DNA from: Heliocidaris tuberculata
Taxonomy: Eukaryota; Echinodermata; Echinoidea; Camarodonta; Echinometridae
Assembly (NCBI GenBank): GCA_025618425.1
Contig: CM046833.1
Span: 4,186,298 to 4,250,297, forward strand
Reading direction: 5' to 3'
Length of the DNA: 64,000 nt
Shown: positions 21,441 through 33,068 of the stretch, in pieces
Position numbering within the stretch: the stretch's first letter is position 1
How the letters are laid out: the number at the start of each line of letters is the position of its first letter
The notes under the pieces: model-generated
Database searches by the model: none
Told to the model about the DNA's origin: nothing
What the model saw: only the letters and a program-made list of their open reading frames with translations
Translations under genes and position numbers: made by a program

Positions 21441-23843
21441 ATGCTAATTGACCGAACAGTTAGACGGATGCCAGTGGCGACACTTTATGTAAGTACGCCA
21501 TATTTCCAAGGTAATGTGACAGCATTATGTGTTGATAACCCGTTATATGATTTGGTCATCGGAAATATTGCAGGTGTCAGGAAACCTGGAGATGAGGATC
21601 CGAACTGGATGTACACTGAGACGAGTGACGGCGAGTCATCCATCAAAGAGGAAGATGAATCTTCTCGTGGCGGCAATTCTGATGACAGAAAGGAGACAAC
21701 TGTGGGAGAGCTGAGTGCGCCCTCAACGTTGGTAGCCACAGAAGATGATTCGTCAGGCATTCCGCAAGTACTAGATGAAGAGAGTGTGACTGATGTATCC
21801 CAGCTGCATAGCCAGGATGATGTCATCATTCAAGAGCAACCAAGTGAGTTGACGAGTGAGTCACCTACCCCTGAACAGATGGAACGAGGAGCAGGAGTAG
21901 AGACTCGAGGGATGAAGAGACGCAAGGATCGACCTTTTATGAGTCTTGGATCTTCGCAGCAGCCAGAGAGTACTGCAACTCGCGAAGAAGTCATCGCAGC
22001 ACAGCAGGCAGATCCAACGCTGAAGAAACTTAGAGATATTGGAGCAAAGGGTGAGTCAAAATTTGTAGGGAAGAATAGCGAAGTGAAATTCTATTTCAAG
22101 AATGGTCTTCTCTTCCGTGAATACAGGTCACTAGGTCACTCCCAGGGGAAGACATTTAACCAGCTGGTGGTACCCAAGCCGTTCCGATCTCAAGTTCTTC
22201 GACTAGCCCATGATTCTGCACTGTCTGGACATTTGAAGACGAGGAAGACGACTGACAGAATCCTCACGCAATTCTTCTGGCCCGGATTACAATCCGATGT
22301 TAAACGGTATTGTGCGTCTTGCGATGCATGTCAACGTACTATGCCAAAAGGGAGAATTGGTAAGGCACCACTTGTAGTTCCCCCTTTGATAGATACTTGT
22401 TTCAAACGAATTGCGGTAGATTTGATTGGACCCTTAGATCCTATTACAGATCGTGGGAATAGATATATCTTAACTGTAGTTGATCTAGCTACTCGTTATC
22501 CTGAGGCAGTAGCCCTACCCCGTATTGAGGCTGAACGTGTGGCTGAGGCCATGGTGGAAATATTTTCACGCTTAGGTGTACCCAATCAGATATTGTCCGA
22601 TAATGGTACTCAGTTTGTTTCGGGAGTTATGAAAGAAGCTGCCCGATTGTTAGGAGTTAGCCAGTTTCACACTACCCCTTACCATCCAATGGCTAATGGG
22701 GCGTGTGAACGATTCAACGGGACCCTTAAGCAAATGTTGCGTAGGATGTGTCAAGAATGCCCCAAAGATTGGGATAGATACTTACCCGCGCTTCTATTTG
22801 CATATCGTGAGGTTCCACATGAAAGTCTAGGGCATTCCCCATTTGAATTGATGTATGGTCATAAGGAATTATGGTCCACAGAAGTCCCAGAGGAAGAAGT
22901 CAAATCTACTTATCAGTATGTCATTGACTTGCAGGAACGACTAGAGTCGACATGTGAGCTTGCGAGGAAGGAGCTTATGAAGGCATCAGTGAAGTACAAG
23001 ACACACTTCGACGTTAAGGCGAAGGAGAGGAGATTTGAGTGTGGCGATCGCGTCCTTCTGCTTCTACCCACCAGCAGCAACAAGCTACTCATGCATTGGA
23101 GAGGTCCGTATGAGGTAGTGAAGAGGGTTGCTAGGAACAACTACAAGTTGATGGTGAATGGAAAAGAGAAGACGTATCACGCGAATCTTCTGAAGAGGTA
23201 TGTCGAGAGGGACGACGAAGACGGTAGTCGAGAAGTTTCAGCTCAGGCCGATCAGGTTGGTGCTATCCACATCGTAGATGAGGATGACGGGATTGATGGT
23301 TCTGTGAGAATAAGTTTCCCGGCGGTTGAGCAGACGGAAGGCATCGAGGACGTGAGGTTTGGCGACGACGTACCCGTCGACAAGCAAACTCAGATGCAGG
23401 CGCTCTTCCAAGAATTCACCGACGTCATGACCGATGTCCCTGGGAAGACAGACATCATTAGTCATTCCGTGGAGTTGACTTCTGACGAGCATATCCGAAC
23501 ACGCCCCTACCCAGTACCTCAAGCATTGCGAGAGACGATTAGAGAAGAGGTTGAGACGATGCTTAAAATGGGAGTCATCGAGAAGTCGACGTCGCCCTAT
23601 GCATCACCCGTGGTAATCGTAAAGAAAAAGGACGGTAAGAATAGATTCTGTGTTGATTACAGGAAGATCAACGCCAAGACAGTAATCGACAACGAACCGA
23701 TTCCTAACATAGAACAGGTAATCGCAGATGTGGGAGACGCCAAGTATTTCACTAAAATTGACTTGTCAAAAGGATATTGGCAGATTCCAGTGGTAGAGAA
23801 AGACCGCGGGAAAACAGCGTTTGTTACACCTGATGGCCAGTAG
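21441..23843 (+). pseudogene. pol: gypsy Pol: protease end, integrase, reverse transcriptase start
   Basis: 800 open codons in the same frame as Gag. The protease tail (VIGNIAGV) is followed by an acidic linker. Next comes a complete integrase: the His-His/Cys-Cys zinc-binding part at ~22200-22340 (LAHDSALSGH, CASCDAC), the DDE core with VDLIGP (~22425), SDNGTQF (~22599) and ACERFNG (~22704), and a GPY/F module (HWRGPYEV, ~23095). No chromodomain is seen. The reverse transcriptase begins at about 23490 (RPYPVP, SPYASPVVIVKKKDG, FCVDYRKIN). A TAG at 23841 interrupts it before the catalytic YxDD. Integrase upstream of reverse transcriptase is the Gmr1 arrangement, not the usual gypsy one. Confidence 0.93.
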
Positions 23844-24746
23844 GAATTCTTGGTACTTCCTTTTGGCATGGTTAATGCCCCTGCTGTGTTTACGAGAATG
23901 ATGAGGAGGTTTCTAGAGGGACTCCCTAACGTCCTTCACTATATCGATGACATTCTCATCTACAGTTCGTCATGGGAGGAGCATCGGGAAGATGTAAGAC
24001 GAGTCCTGACTCGACTAAGGGAAACTCACCTCACTGCTAGACCGAGCAAGTGTCATGCTGCATGTAGTTCAGTAGAGTTTCTTGGACACATCGTGGGACA
24101 AGGTGAAGTGAAACCTACACCAGAGAAGATCCAACAAGTGTTCTCTTCATCACGCCCGACGACTAAAACGGAGGTAAGATCTTTCCTAGGTCTAGTGGGG
24201 TATTATCGAAAATTTATACCCAACATGGCTACTATTGCTGCCCCCTTGTCGGATTTAACGAAGAAAAACTGTCCAGTGAAAGTGAAGTGGGAGGAAGTGC
24301 ATGAACATGCTTTCCAAACACTCAAGAGTCGTTTAAGTCATTTTCCTGTACTTAGATTACCGGACATCGACAGCGAGTTTGTAGTGCGCACGGATGCATC
24401 CGATGTTGGCATCGGCGCTGTGTTGATGCAAGCTCATGAGGGGAAACTGTTTCCTGTTTGCTTTGCTAGCCGCAAATTGCTTGACCGAGAACGCTTGTAT
24501 CCAATAGTAGAGCGCGAATGTCTTGCGTTAGCGTCGGCTGTTAAGTTTGCCTACTTCTTACATGGGAGGAAGTTCACGTTGCAGACGGACCACTTTCCTT
24601 TGGCATACTTGTCGCAAGCGAGATTGAAAAATCCAAGAGTGTTGCGCTGGGCGTTGGCATTGCAGTCCTATAATTTCCATGTAGATGTTATTAAGGGATC
24701 TGATAATGTCGGAGCAGATTTTCTCAGTAGATGTCCTGGAGATTGA
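23844..24746 (+). pseudogene. pol: gypsy reverse transcriptase catalytic part and RNase H
   Basis: Same frame, directly after the TAG at 23841-23843. It starts in the conserved LPFGMVNAPAVF block, carries the YIDD catalytic box (~23941), the thumb (SFLGLVGYYRKFIPN, ~24180) and then RNase H with RTDASDVGIGAVL (~24388), the ERECLA helix (~24512) and the QTDHFPL box (~24582). It ends GADFLSRC just before the stop at 24744. Nothing is missing in this part. About 90 bp separate the stop from the 3' LTR; a G-rich GGTTGGGGGTTG there (24828-24839) may be the polypurine tract, though it is not pure. Confidence 0.93.
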
Positions 24747-24839
24747 ACTTTTCACGAAATTGGGTGAACTAGCTAAGTTCAGATTCATAATAAAGAAAAA
24801 ATCTCTAAACTGGTAATGTCATTTTGGTTGGGGGTTGTT

Positions 24840-26127
24840 TGTCACGATTAAATTAATGACTTTACCAATTATGTTAGAGCTTTTAATTAAAGTCTGGAGA
24901 TTTCAGGCTAAGCGAACGCATTCGTGTTCGTTAGATTTTCTTATGCCAAATATTTGGAAGCATCTTTTGTTATGGTAATGAACTACGCCCTGATCTTACT
25001 GTGGCCGGTACTGTAGAGTTTGGTGTGCATTACGTTCTGTTGATTTGTAGGGAGCGGTCATGTTATCTCACAATTTGTTTTTCGCTTTATGGCATCGCCA
25101 TGTTCATCTCATTTCTTTTCAGCAGCAATAAATGGAGAATTTGATCTGTTTTATTGTAACGACATGTGTATATGCTGCTTCGTTTGTCAGAAAGGAATTT
25201 TGGTGATTTTCAAGATGTTTTTTTTTACCCACTTATTGTGGTAAGTTGTAAACTTTTCCTATCAGATGATTTATGAATCTATGTATGAAGAAATTTGGCA
25301 TAAAATAAGTTGGAGAATAATACTAATGAAATTATAAAGAATTAGGAAGCTTTACATGTTATTGCTTGCTTGAAATAACTACTCTTTTCATAGGTTTGAT
25401 TACATAATCGTGTCGCATGTTTTATGATATGCTATTTCTCCATATACGGGACGGATACAGTTAGTTTTGTGTAATGGAATAAACTTAAAGATCACATAAC
25501 TGTTTTCATTTCAAAACGCTGGATATATAGATTGTAAACATTTTATAGTGTGGTCAGTTTTGATAGAACCTTCATTATGCGAAACAAATTCGTAAATTTA
25601 TTGATTGATTAAATCATTATACTAGAGGTGAAAATCCATGTTCATTATTTGTTGTAGGGTTTTTCGTGGTTCGTGCTTAGAGCAGAAAACGAGCCTTGTC
25701 TATGACTTGTAGAGCCGAGGGTACAGAGAAGAGCGACGAATGGAGCAGAAGCATCGGCGAATCTTCTTCCAATGTGACGTCACACATGAGTCATCGTAGC
25801 GGCTAGTAGGAGACGCAAGCTTCATCACTGTACGACATTCGTCGAGATCTTCAATGACATGGGCCCCAACGATTTGAATTAGCTAAGGACTTTATTCTTA
25901 TTTTAAATGAATTTCACCTCAGATTATCTCTGAAATACCATGATTTCCTTTACAAGGATATAATGTGAAAGGCTATTCAGCATAAATCTCATTAAAGGTA
26001 ATTTCTTTCTTGATTTTGTGATTCAAATCCATTCTCTACCTTAGTCATTTGTTGTGTAACAGTACCTAGGCAATTTCCTTTTACTCAATAGTATTTTGTC
26101 CTTTGGTATTGCATTGGGCTTGTGACA
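24840..26127 (+). repeat. gypsy 3' LTR, intact
   Basis: 1288 bp from TGTCAC to GTGACA, uninterrupted. It is followed by ACTAT, the second copy of the target duplication. Confidence 0.96.
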
Positions 26128-27950
26128 ACTATCTAATTGGTTTTATCAACAATTCTATTTACTTTAATCCCATAACAGAACATGAAGTTATAAACATTAG
26201 TAATTCATTACACAACAGTAACTCTGCTGGATTTGATAATCTTAGTACTAACTTAATGAAAAAAAATAATATTTTATATTGTACATCCATTGATTTTTAT
26301 ATTCAATCTCTCTCTTTCTACAGGCATAGTTCCAGATAAACTAAAGATTGCTAAAATAACCCCTGTATATAAAAAGAATGATCCTCATAAATTCGATAAT
26401 TATAGGCCCATTTCTATTCTGCCATCCATATCAAAATTGTTAGAAAAATGCATGTACAATCGGCTATATTCGTTTTGTTTAAATGATAATATTCTTACAC
26501 ATTCATAATATGGGTTAAGGAAAAATCATTCAACTACACATGCTTTAATAGATTTACAAGATAAAGTTTTATCAGCAATTCATACTAATAAATTTTGTAC
26601 TGGCATTTTCAAGGACCTCTCCAAAGCTTTTGATATAGTTGATCATAGAATACTCTTGTCAAAATTGGAACACTATGGGATTAAGGGCTTACCCCTAAGT
26701 CGGTTTGAAAGTTATCTTTGTAATAGATCTCAATATGTAGTTTATAACAATTCTTCCAATTTTTCTTCTCTTACACATGGGGTACCACAGGGTTCAATCC
26801 TAGGTCCTTTATTGTTTTTAATTTATATAAATGATCTTTCACATTCATCTGACAAATTTGATTATATCATGTACGCTGATGATACCACTTTAATTTACAC
26901 CCAACCTAACACTTGTAATTTGCAAATTAATATCAATACTGAAATAGATAAAGTAACAAAATGGTTCAAATCAAATAGATTGTTGATAAATCCTAGTAAA
27001 ACAAATTACATTACGTTCTACCATAGGCAGTATAATCTAACTGATTCACTTGATAGTTTACTTCTTAAAATCAACAATGATCCAATAAATAAGGTTAATA
27101 GTGTTAATTTTCTTGTGGTATACATTGATTACAATATGCATTGGGATACACATGTCAATAAGGTCACTCAAAAGGTATCTAAATGTATCGGTATATTGTA
27201 TAGATTAAAAGAATCGCTTCCGCTTTCTGCTTGAATACTATTATATAATTCATTTATGCTCTCATACCTAAATTACTGTGTTGCTGTTTGGGGTAATTGT
27301 AGTCGAACTAAATTAGATAAATTATTTAAATTACAGAAAAAGGCCCTTCGCATATGCCTGGGATGTCCCTATCGTGCCCCTTCTGCCCCATTGTTCAGAA
27401 AATTGAAAACTCTTCATATTTTTGATTTGTACTATTACTCCCTTGCTCTTCTTGGTTTCTTTTACTTTAAAAATAAATTACCCTCTAATATTTCTCAGAT
27501 GTTCACTCTTAATTACCAGATACACAATCATGATACCCGTTTTAAGAATTCTCTTCACTTATGGCCAGTAAAAACAAATAATGCAATGAAATCGGTACGA
27601 CATAATTTCCCTGTAGTTTGGAACTCAATCCCTAAATATATTTCTAATTGCAATACAATCACTTCTTTGAAAAAAACAAAAAAGGTTGAAGCATTTTCTT
27701 TCCCTTAAATATGTACAGTTTTTTTTTCTGTTCCTATTTTTCTTTGTTGTCTGTATTTGTGTTATAATTTTGGTTTTAGTTTTTGTTTTTTTCTATTTGT
27801 TATCTACATCATTTTCGCAATATTTTTCGGGAACAATGCTTGCACAAGGCCCTAGGGCTTTATTTATGTAGTTCCCCATTTCATTTTCTAATTTCGTTTA
27901 TGACTTATTTTGTATTTGTTTTGAATGTACTGATTTAATGTGGTAGTAGT
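26128..27950 (+). pseudogene. APE-type LINE, 3' fragment (reverse transcriptase and tail)
   Basis: Continues the LINE broken at 13834. Readable reverse transcriptase blocks are NYRPISILPSISKLLE (~26398), the FKDLSKAFD catalytic region (~26610), GVPQGSILGPLLFLIYINDL (~26777) and the YADDT box (~26875). The C-terminal domain (27256-27708) contains LSYLNYCVAVWGN and a run of aromatic and basic residues. There is one frameshift near 26320, and in-frame stops at 26506 and 27232. The coding part ends at 27708 and the remainder is presumed 3' UTR with an uncertain end. No flanking target duplication of the LINE itself was found. Confidence 0.88.
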
Positions 27951-28119
27951 AACGATATATGGTTTTATTTTCCTATATAGGGTAGCAACTTCAAACATTT
28001 CCCGAGGGCCTTGCAGTCATTTTTACCCCAGCATTGTCAGTTACCCATTTAATTCACCTGGGTCAAGAGAGATAAACGTGGATTAAAAACATTGCCCAAG
28101 GATCCAAACACGGTCAATT
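27951..28119. other. unassigned sequence after the LINE
   Basis: No feature recognised; the LINE 3' border lies somewhere near its left edge. Confidence 0.4.
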
Positions 28120-28312
28120 ACAATTTCGTCCAATGGCTTTTGATCCGATGGTAAAAATGATCTAACATCATTCGGCATAACATCCTTTTGTCCATCAACA
28201 TTTCCTCCAATAACCATTTCGTCCATTTATTATTTTGTCCAATAACTATTTCGTCTAATGACCAATTAGTTTATAACCATTTCGTCCAAGAACTATTTGG
28301 TCTTGTTTAGGG
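28120..28312. repeat. degenerate short tandem repeat, TTTCGTCCAATRAC unit
   Basis: Variants of a ~16-bp unit (TTTCGTCCAATGGC, TTTCGTCCATTTAT, TTTCGTCTAATGAC, TTTCGTCCAAGAAC and others) are repeated about ten times with drift. Unit borders are loose and there is no coding frame. It is too irregular to be a CRISPR array, and this is eukaryotic DNA. Confidence 0.7.
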
Positions 28313-28864
28313 GTGGGTTGCTGATACCATGTTTCACTCTCTCGTTTTAAATCTTACAAGGGGGCATGCGGACAAATTGCAGTAGATGAGGCAGAGGTGT
28401 TTTGAGAGTGGAGAGTGGTATGTCCATGGGTTATCATACATGTATATACATGTAGAAAGCATGGAGTAGAACGGTTTTTAACGGGCTAACCGTAATAACA
28501 CCTATAGGTGTAATCAAGGTGGGATGGACCCACAAAATACGGTGAGGGAAAAACATGTATGGAAAGTATATATCTTTAATGGACAAACATTCAATGCATC
28601 TGACTAGATTCTAGATAGTTGCAGGTGATTTTTCTCTTACTACGTAGATGGTGATGCAGGGGGCGAATGAGTAAAATAATCATACAGCAGAGTGAGCAAC
28701 TTTTGATACAACACAACTGCAGCAACAACAAAGTCGTTATAATCATATGGAATAATGGGTATCAAGTGCGTTGATCTCCCAAGGCAATTGCCGATTAACT
28801 TGAAGATAATGACATTTTCAAATTTGATCACCGTTGGGAAACCACTTTTGACTAAAATAATTAA
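28313..28864. other. unassigned sequence
   Basis: No gene or element recognised. The longest frame is a 63-codon minus-strand ORF without support. Confidence 0.5.
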
Positions 28865-30966
28865 AACTAGAAATTTAATTCGTCACTGAAGACGAATTAG
28901 GTGGTCTGTCACTGTGGGAAATTTTTTTGTCAGATGTGATAATATTTCTGCAAGATTATAATCATAATGTTGACGACAATGATGATAAGATGGTCATATA
29001 AGTGATGACAATGACGATAATGATATATTGATAATGATGATCATAATGACAATAATGATGACAATAACCACGATAACCTAAGTGGCATAGCGCCCCTTCA
29101 GGTTCAATTTTATGGGCGATTTTTCGAAAAGTGCTTGAAATGGCATGAAACGTCTGCAAAATGAATTTGGGATGATTTGGATATCTAAATTTTGCGCACG
29201 CACGGACGCGCGGACGTACGCGTACGCGCGCGTTTAACGAAAAGACCTTGACTGGAATGACAGTGACCTTAACCATGCCAAATATGAAAGAGAAATGACA
29301 TTTCGTTATGAACATATGACCATAAGTTGATTTTCACAAAATGGCGCCTGGATGACGTCACAATAACCTGATGACCTTGAAAAAGATGGGGGAACTTGAC
29401 CTTATTAGGACTGATGACTGACGAAAATATGAAGAAAATTGACTTAGCCGATTTTGAGAAATCGGGATAACGAACTGGACGATTTGATATTGCAGGACAT
29501 GTGGGAGATTATCCCCTTAGCTTTAATACACGACAGGGAATGAGATTGTACACAAACTACTGCACACTACTTTCCAATAGACATAACACGCAAAATTAGG
29601 CAGTTTATTACATTGTTTGTGATGGTATATGTTATAATAGTCGAAGAAGATGGTAAAATGAAAGGCAAAAAAAAATTTTTTTTTTAATGGACCCACCGGG
29701 AATCGAACCGGGGTCGCCGGAATGGGAGGCAAGTGCTTTACCAATGGACCAAAATATTTCCAATAGAGATAACACGTAGACGAAAAAAGGGATTCTCAAA
29801 TGACATTTTGTAGTTAAAAAATGGGCATGATCCCGACATCTGATCAAAAATTGGAGGGCACACTTGTGAAAGCTTATAGTCTCAGCTATAACATATTAAA
29901 ATTTGGAAGAAAATCGAGCAGAAATTACAAAGATACTGCTCAAAGAAGACGGGAATGTAGAATCAAGATTTGACAAAAAGTCATGTCCCATAGAGAATAC
30001 ACGCAAAATGAGAAAAATTGACATGCCTCCTTTAATCGCAAAAATACGCCATGATCCCTTTGTCAAAATGAAAAATCGTGATGACTAATCTTGTAGAGAA
30101 TTGTCTCAGCTACAACATATCAAAATTTGGAAGAAAATCGACAATCTATTACTGAAATATTGTCAAATGAATACAAAAATTATGACGTCATTTTTTCAAA
30201 ATCAAATTTTTGAGTTCATAGGCAAATATGATGACATCACAAAATGCGATCAGCCAAAATTTTGCATGAATCCAAATCTACAATTCATAGGCTTTCAGAA
30301 TATGTAATAAAATTTGGGGGTATCCAGGCATTCTGACGAGCTATGGCGGATTCTAGATAGGCATGTTTTTAGCACTTTTTACATTATATTGCCCATTGAC
30401 GCGCGCACGAATTTGAAAGTTTGACGCGCGCGTGTGGCATTATGGAATGTCGAGAATGACTGTAAATAGTTGGAAATTGTCAAGAATTGTGTCAGGAATA
30501 CAAACCATGCAAAAAAACGGCGTTTTTACGTTCTGTACGAGTTGTGCACGCGCATAACGCGCGCGCGGACGCGCACGGACAGAAAATTTTGAAATGCTTA
30601 AAATGTCCTGAACCATACTCTAATTTGATTAAAAAGTAATTTTGAGCATTTCTAAATTTTGACGCGCGCGTACGTGCGCGTCATGATGCGCGTGCGGATT
30701 TTGTTGACATTTTATGTTGACCCATGACCTGAAGTTAATGTGTGTCGAATATGGTTTATTTTTGATGACTCGTTATGAAGATATGATCGATAATGTGATT
30801 TCACAAAATGGCGCCTGGATGACGTCACGATGATCTGATGACCTTGAAAAAGATAGGGGCACTTGACCTTGATAGACCTGATAACTGACGAAAATTTGAA
30901 GAAAATTGATCCAGTTGATTTTGAGAATTTACGGTCACAAGAAATGGGGAGAAAAATAAAAAAGAA
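28865..30966. repeat. 2.1-kb tandem repeat with CpG islets, copy 1
   Basis: Starts AACTAGAAATTTAATTCGTC, which includes a perfect hairpin (AATTCGTC and GACGAATT, 28877-28898), then AGGTGGTCTGTC. A second collinear copy starts at 30967. It contains short alternating purine-pyrimidine tracts such as GCGCACGCACGG and ACGCGCGCG in otherwise AT-rich DNA, and two related internal blocks holding CAAAATGGCGCCTGGATGACG (near 29338 and 30806). It also carries a tRNA-derived SINE. No protein frame of note. Superfamily unknown; the terminal GGTGGTCTGTC motif recurs inverted at 33106-33118 and 33175-33187. Confidence 0.85.
29591..29756 (-). mobile_element. tRNA-derived SINE, copy 1
   Basis: On the minus strand the head has a pol III A box (TGGTCCATTGG, 29741-29751) and a B box (GGTTCGATTCC, 29699-29709) in a tRNA-Gly-like context, followed by an A/T run and ~90 bp of unrelated tail. 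The insertion is flanked by 20-bp direct repeats TTTCCAATAGACATAACACG (29571-29590) and a one-mismatch copy (29757-29776), typical of LINE-driven retrotransposition. The acceptor and anticodon stems do not pair properly, so it is not a working tRNA gene. Confidence 0.8.
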
Positions 30967-33068
30967 TAAACTAGAAATTTAATTCGTCACTGAAGACGAA
31001 TTAGGTGGTCTGTCCCTGTGGCAAATTGCTTTGTCAGATGTAATAATATTTCTGCAATATAATCATAATGTTGACGACAATGATGATAAGATGGTCATCT
31101 AAGTGATGACAATGACGATAATGATATACATGTACTGATAATGATGATTATAATGACAACAATATTGATGACAATAACCACGATAAACTAAGTGGCATAG
31201 CGCCCCTTCAGGTTCAATTTTATGGGCGATTTTTTGAAATGAAAAAATGAATTTGGGAGGATTTGAATCATTTCTAAATTTTGCGCAAGCACGGACGCGC
31301 GGACTTACGCGTACGCGCGCGTTTAACGAAATGACCTTGACTGGAATGACAGTGACCTTAACCATGCCAAATATGAAAGAGAAATGACATTTCGTTATGA
31401 AGATATGACCATAAGTTGATTTTCACAAAATGGCGCCTGGATGACGTCACAATAACCTGATGACCTTGAAAAAAGATGTGGGAACTTAACCTTATTAGGA
31501 CTGATGACTGACGAAAATTTGAAGATAATTGACTCAGCCGATTTTGAGAAATCGTGATAACGAACTGGACGATTTGATATTGCAGGACATGTGGGAGATC
31601 ATCCACTTAGCTTTAATACACGATAGGGAATCAGATTGTACAGAAAGTACTGCACACTACTTTCCAATAGACATAACACGGAAAATTAGGCAGTTTATTA
31701 CATTGTTTGTGATGGTATATGTTATAATAGTCGAAGAAGATGGTAAAATGAAAGGCAAAAAAAAAAAAAAAAAAAAAAAAGAAATGGACCCACCGGGAAT
31801 TGAACCTGGGTCGCCGGAATGGAAGGCAAGTGCTTTACCAATGGACCAAAATATTTCCAATAGAGATAACACGTAGACGAAAAACGGGATTCTGAAATTA
31901 CATTTTGTAGTTATAAAATGGGCATGATCCCGACATCTAATCAAAAATTCGAGGGCACACGTGTGAAAGTTTATAGTCTCAGATATAACATATTAAAATT
32001 TGGAAGAAAATCGAGCAGAAATTACAAAGATACTGCTCAAAGAAGACGGGAATGTAGAATCTAGATTTGACAAAAAGTCATGTTCCATAGAGAATACACG
32101 CAAAATGTGAAAAATTGACATGCCTCCTTTAATCGCAAAAATACGCCATGATCCCTTTGTCAAAATGAAAAATCGTGATGACTGATCTTGTAGAGAATTG
32201 TCTCAGCTACAACATATCAAAATTTGGAAGAAAATCGACAACCTATTACTGAAATATTGTCAAATGAATACAAAAATTATGACGTCATTTTTTCAAAATC
32301 AAATTTTTGAGTTCATAGGCAAATATGATGACGTCACAACATATTTTTGGCCAAAATTTTGCATGAATTCAGATTTACATCTTACAGGCTTTCAGAATAT
32401 TTAATAAAATTTGGGGGTCACCAGCCATTCTGACGAGCTATGGCGGATTCTAGATAGGCATGTTTTTAGCACTTTTTACATTATATTCCCCATTGACGCG
32501 CGCGCGGATTTTTAAGTTTGACGCGCGCGTGTGGCCTTATGGAAAGTCGAGAATGACTGTAAATAGTTGAAAATTGTCAAGAATAGTGTCAGGAATAGAT
32601 ACCATGCGAAAAAACTGCGTTTTTACGTTCTGTACGAGCTGTGAACGCGCATAACGCGCGCGCGGACGCGCACGGACGGAAAATTTTGAAATGCTTAAAA
32701 TATCCTGAACCGTACTCTAATTTGATTAAAAAGTGATTTTGAGTATTTTTAAATTTTGACGCGCGCGTACGTGCGCGTCATGACGTGCACGTGGATTTTA
32801 CTGACATGTTACATTGACCCTTGACCTGAAGTTCATGTGTATTAAATATGGTTCATTTTTGATGACTGGTTATGAAGATATGATTGATAATGTGATTTCA
32901 CAAAATGGCGCCTGGATGACGTCAAGATGACTTGATGACCTTGAAAAAATTCGGGCACTTGACCATTATATGCCTGATAATTGATTGAAATTTGATGAAT
33001 AATGAGTTAACCGAATTTGAGTAATCACGCTCACAAGAAAGTGGTGGAAAAATAAAAGTAAAGAAATA
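30967..33068. repeat. 2.1-kb tandem repeat with CpG islets, copy 2
   Basis: Collinear with 28865-30966 from the first base, with visible scattered divergence. The same CAAAATGGCGCCTGGATGACG blocks occur near 31428 and 32902 and the same SINE at 31681. The copy ends in a short hairpin-bearing tail. Confidence 0.85.
31681..31853 (-). mobile_element. tRNA-derived SINE, copy 2
   Basis: Orthologous to the SINE at 29591: same boxes, same flanking 20-bp repeats (31661-31680 and 31854-31873), but with a longer pure A run on the + strand (31759-31780). It was inserted before the 2.1-kb unit was duplicated. Confidence 0.8.

Larger units (their letters stand above)
13835..26127 (+). mobile_element. Gmr1-type Ty3/gypsy LTR retrotransposon, interrupted by DIRS
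   Basis: The element starts TGTCAC and ends GTGACA, is flanked by the 5-bp duplication ACTAT (13830-13834 and 26128-26132), and has two LTRs of exactly 1288 bp once the DIRS insertion is removed. Its own length is 7298 bp. Coding order is Gag, protease, integrase, reverse transcriptase, RNase H, all in one + strand frame (20193-24746). Integrase before reverse transcriptase is the copia-like order known for the Gmr1 group of deuterostome gypsy elements. Two in-frame stops and the DIRS insertion in the 5' LTR make this copy defective. By eye the LTRs differ at about seven positions, so the insertion is young. Confidence 0.95.

Noticed and set aside
28120..28312. CRISPR-like array
   Set aside because: Units are degenerate and spacing irregular; eukaryotic context with no cas genes.
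29688..29752. Functional tRNA gene on the minus strand
   Set aside because: A and B boxes are good, but the acceptor and anticodon stems do not pair, and it lies inside a retroposed unit with a 20-bp target duplication: a SINE.
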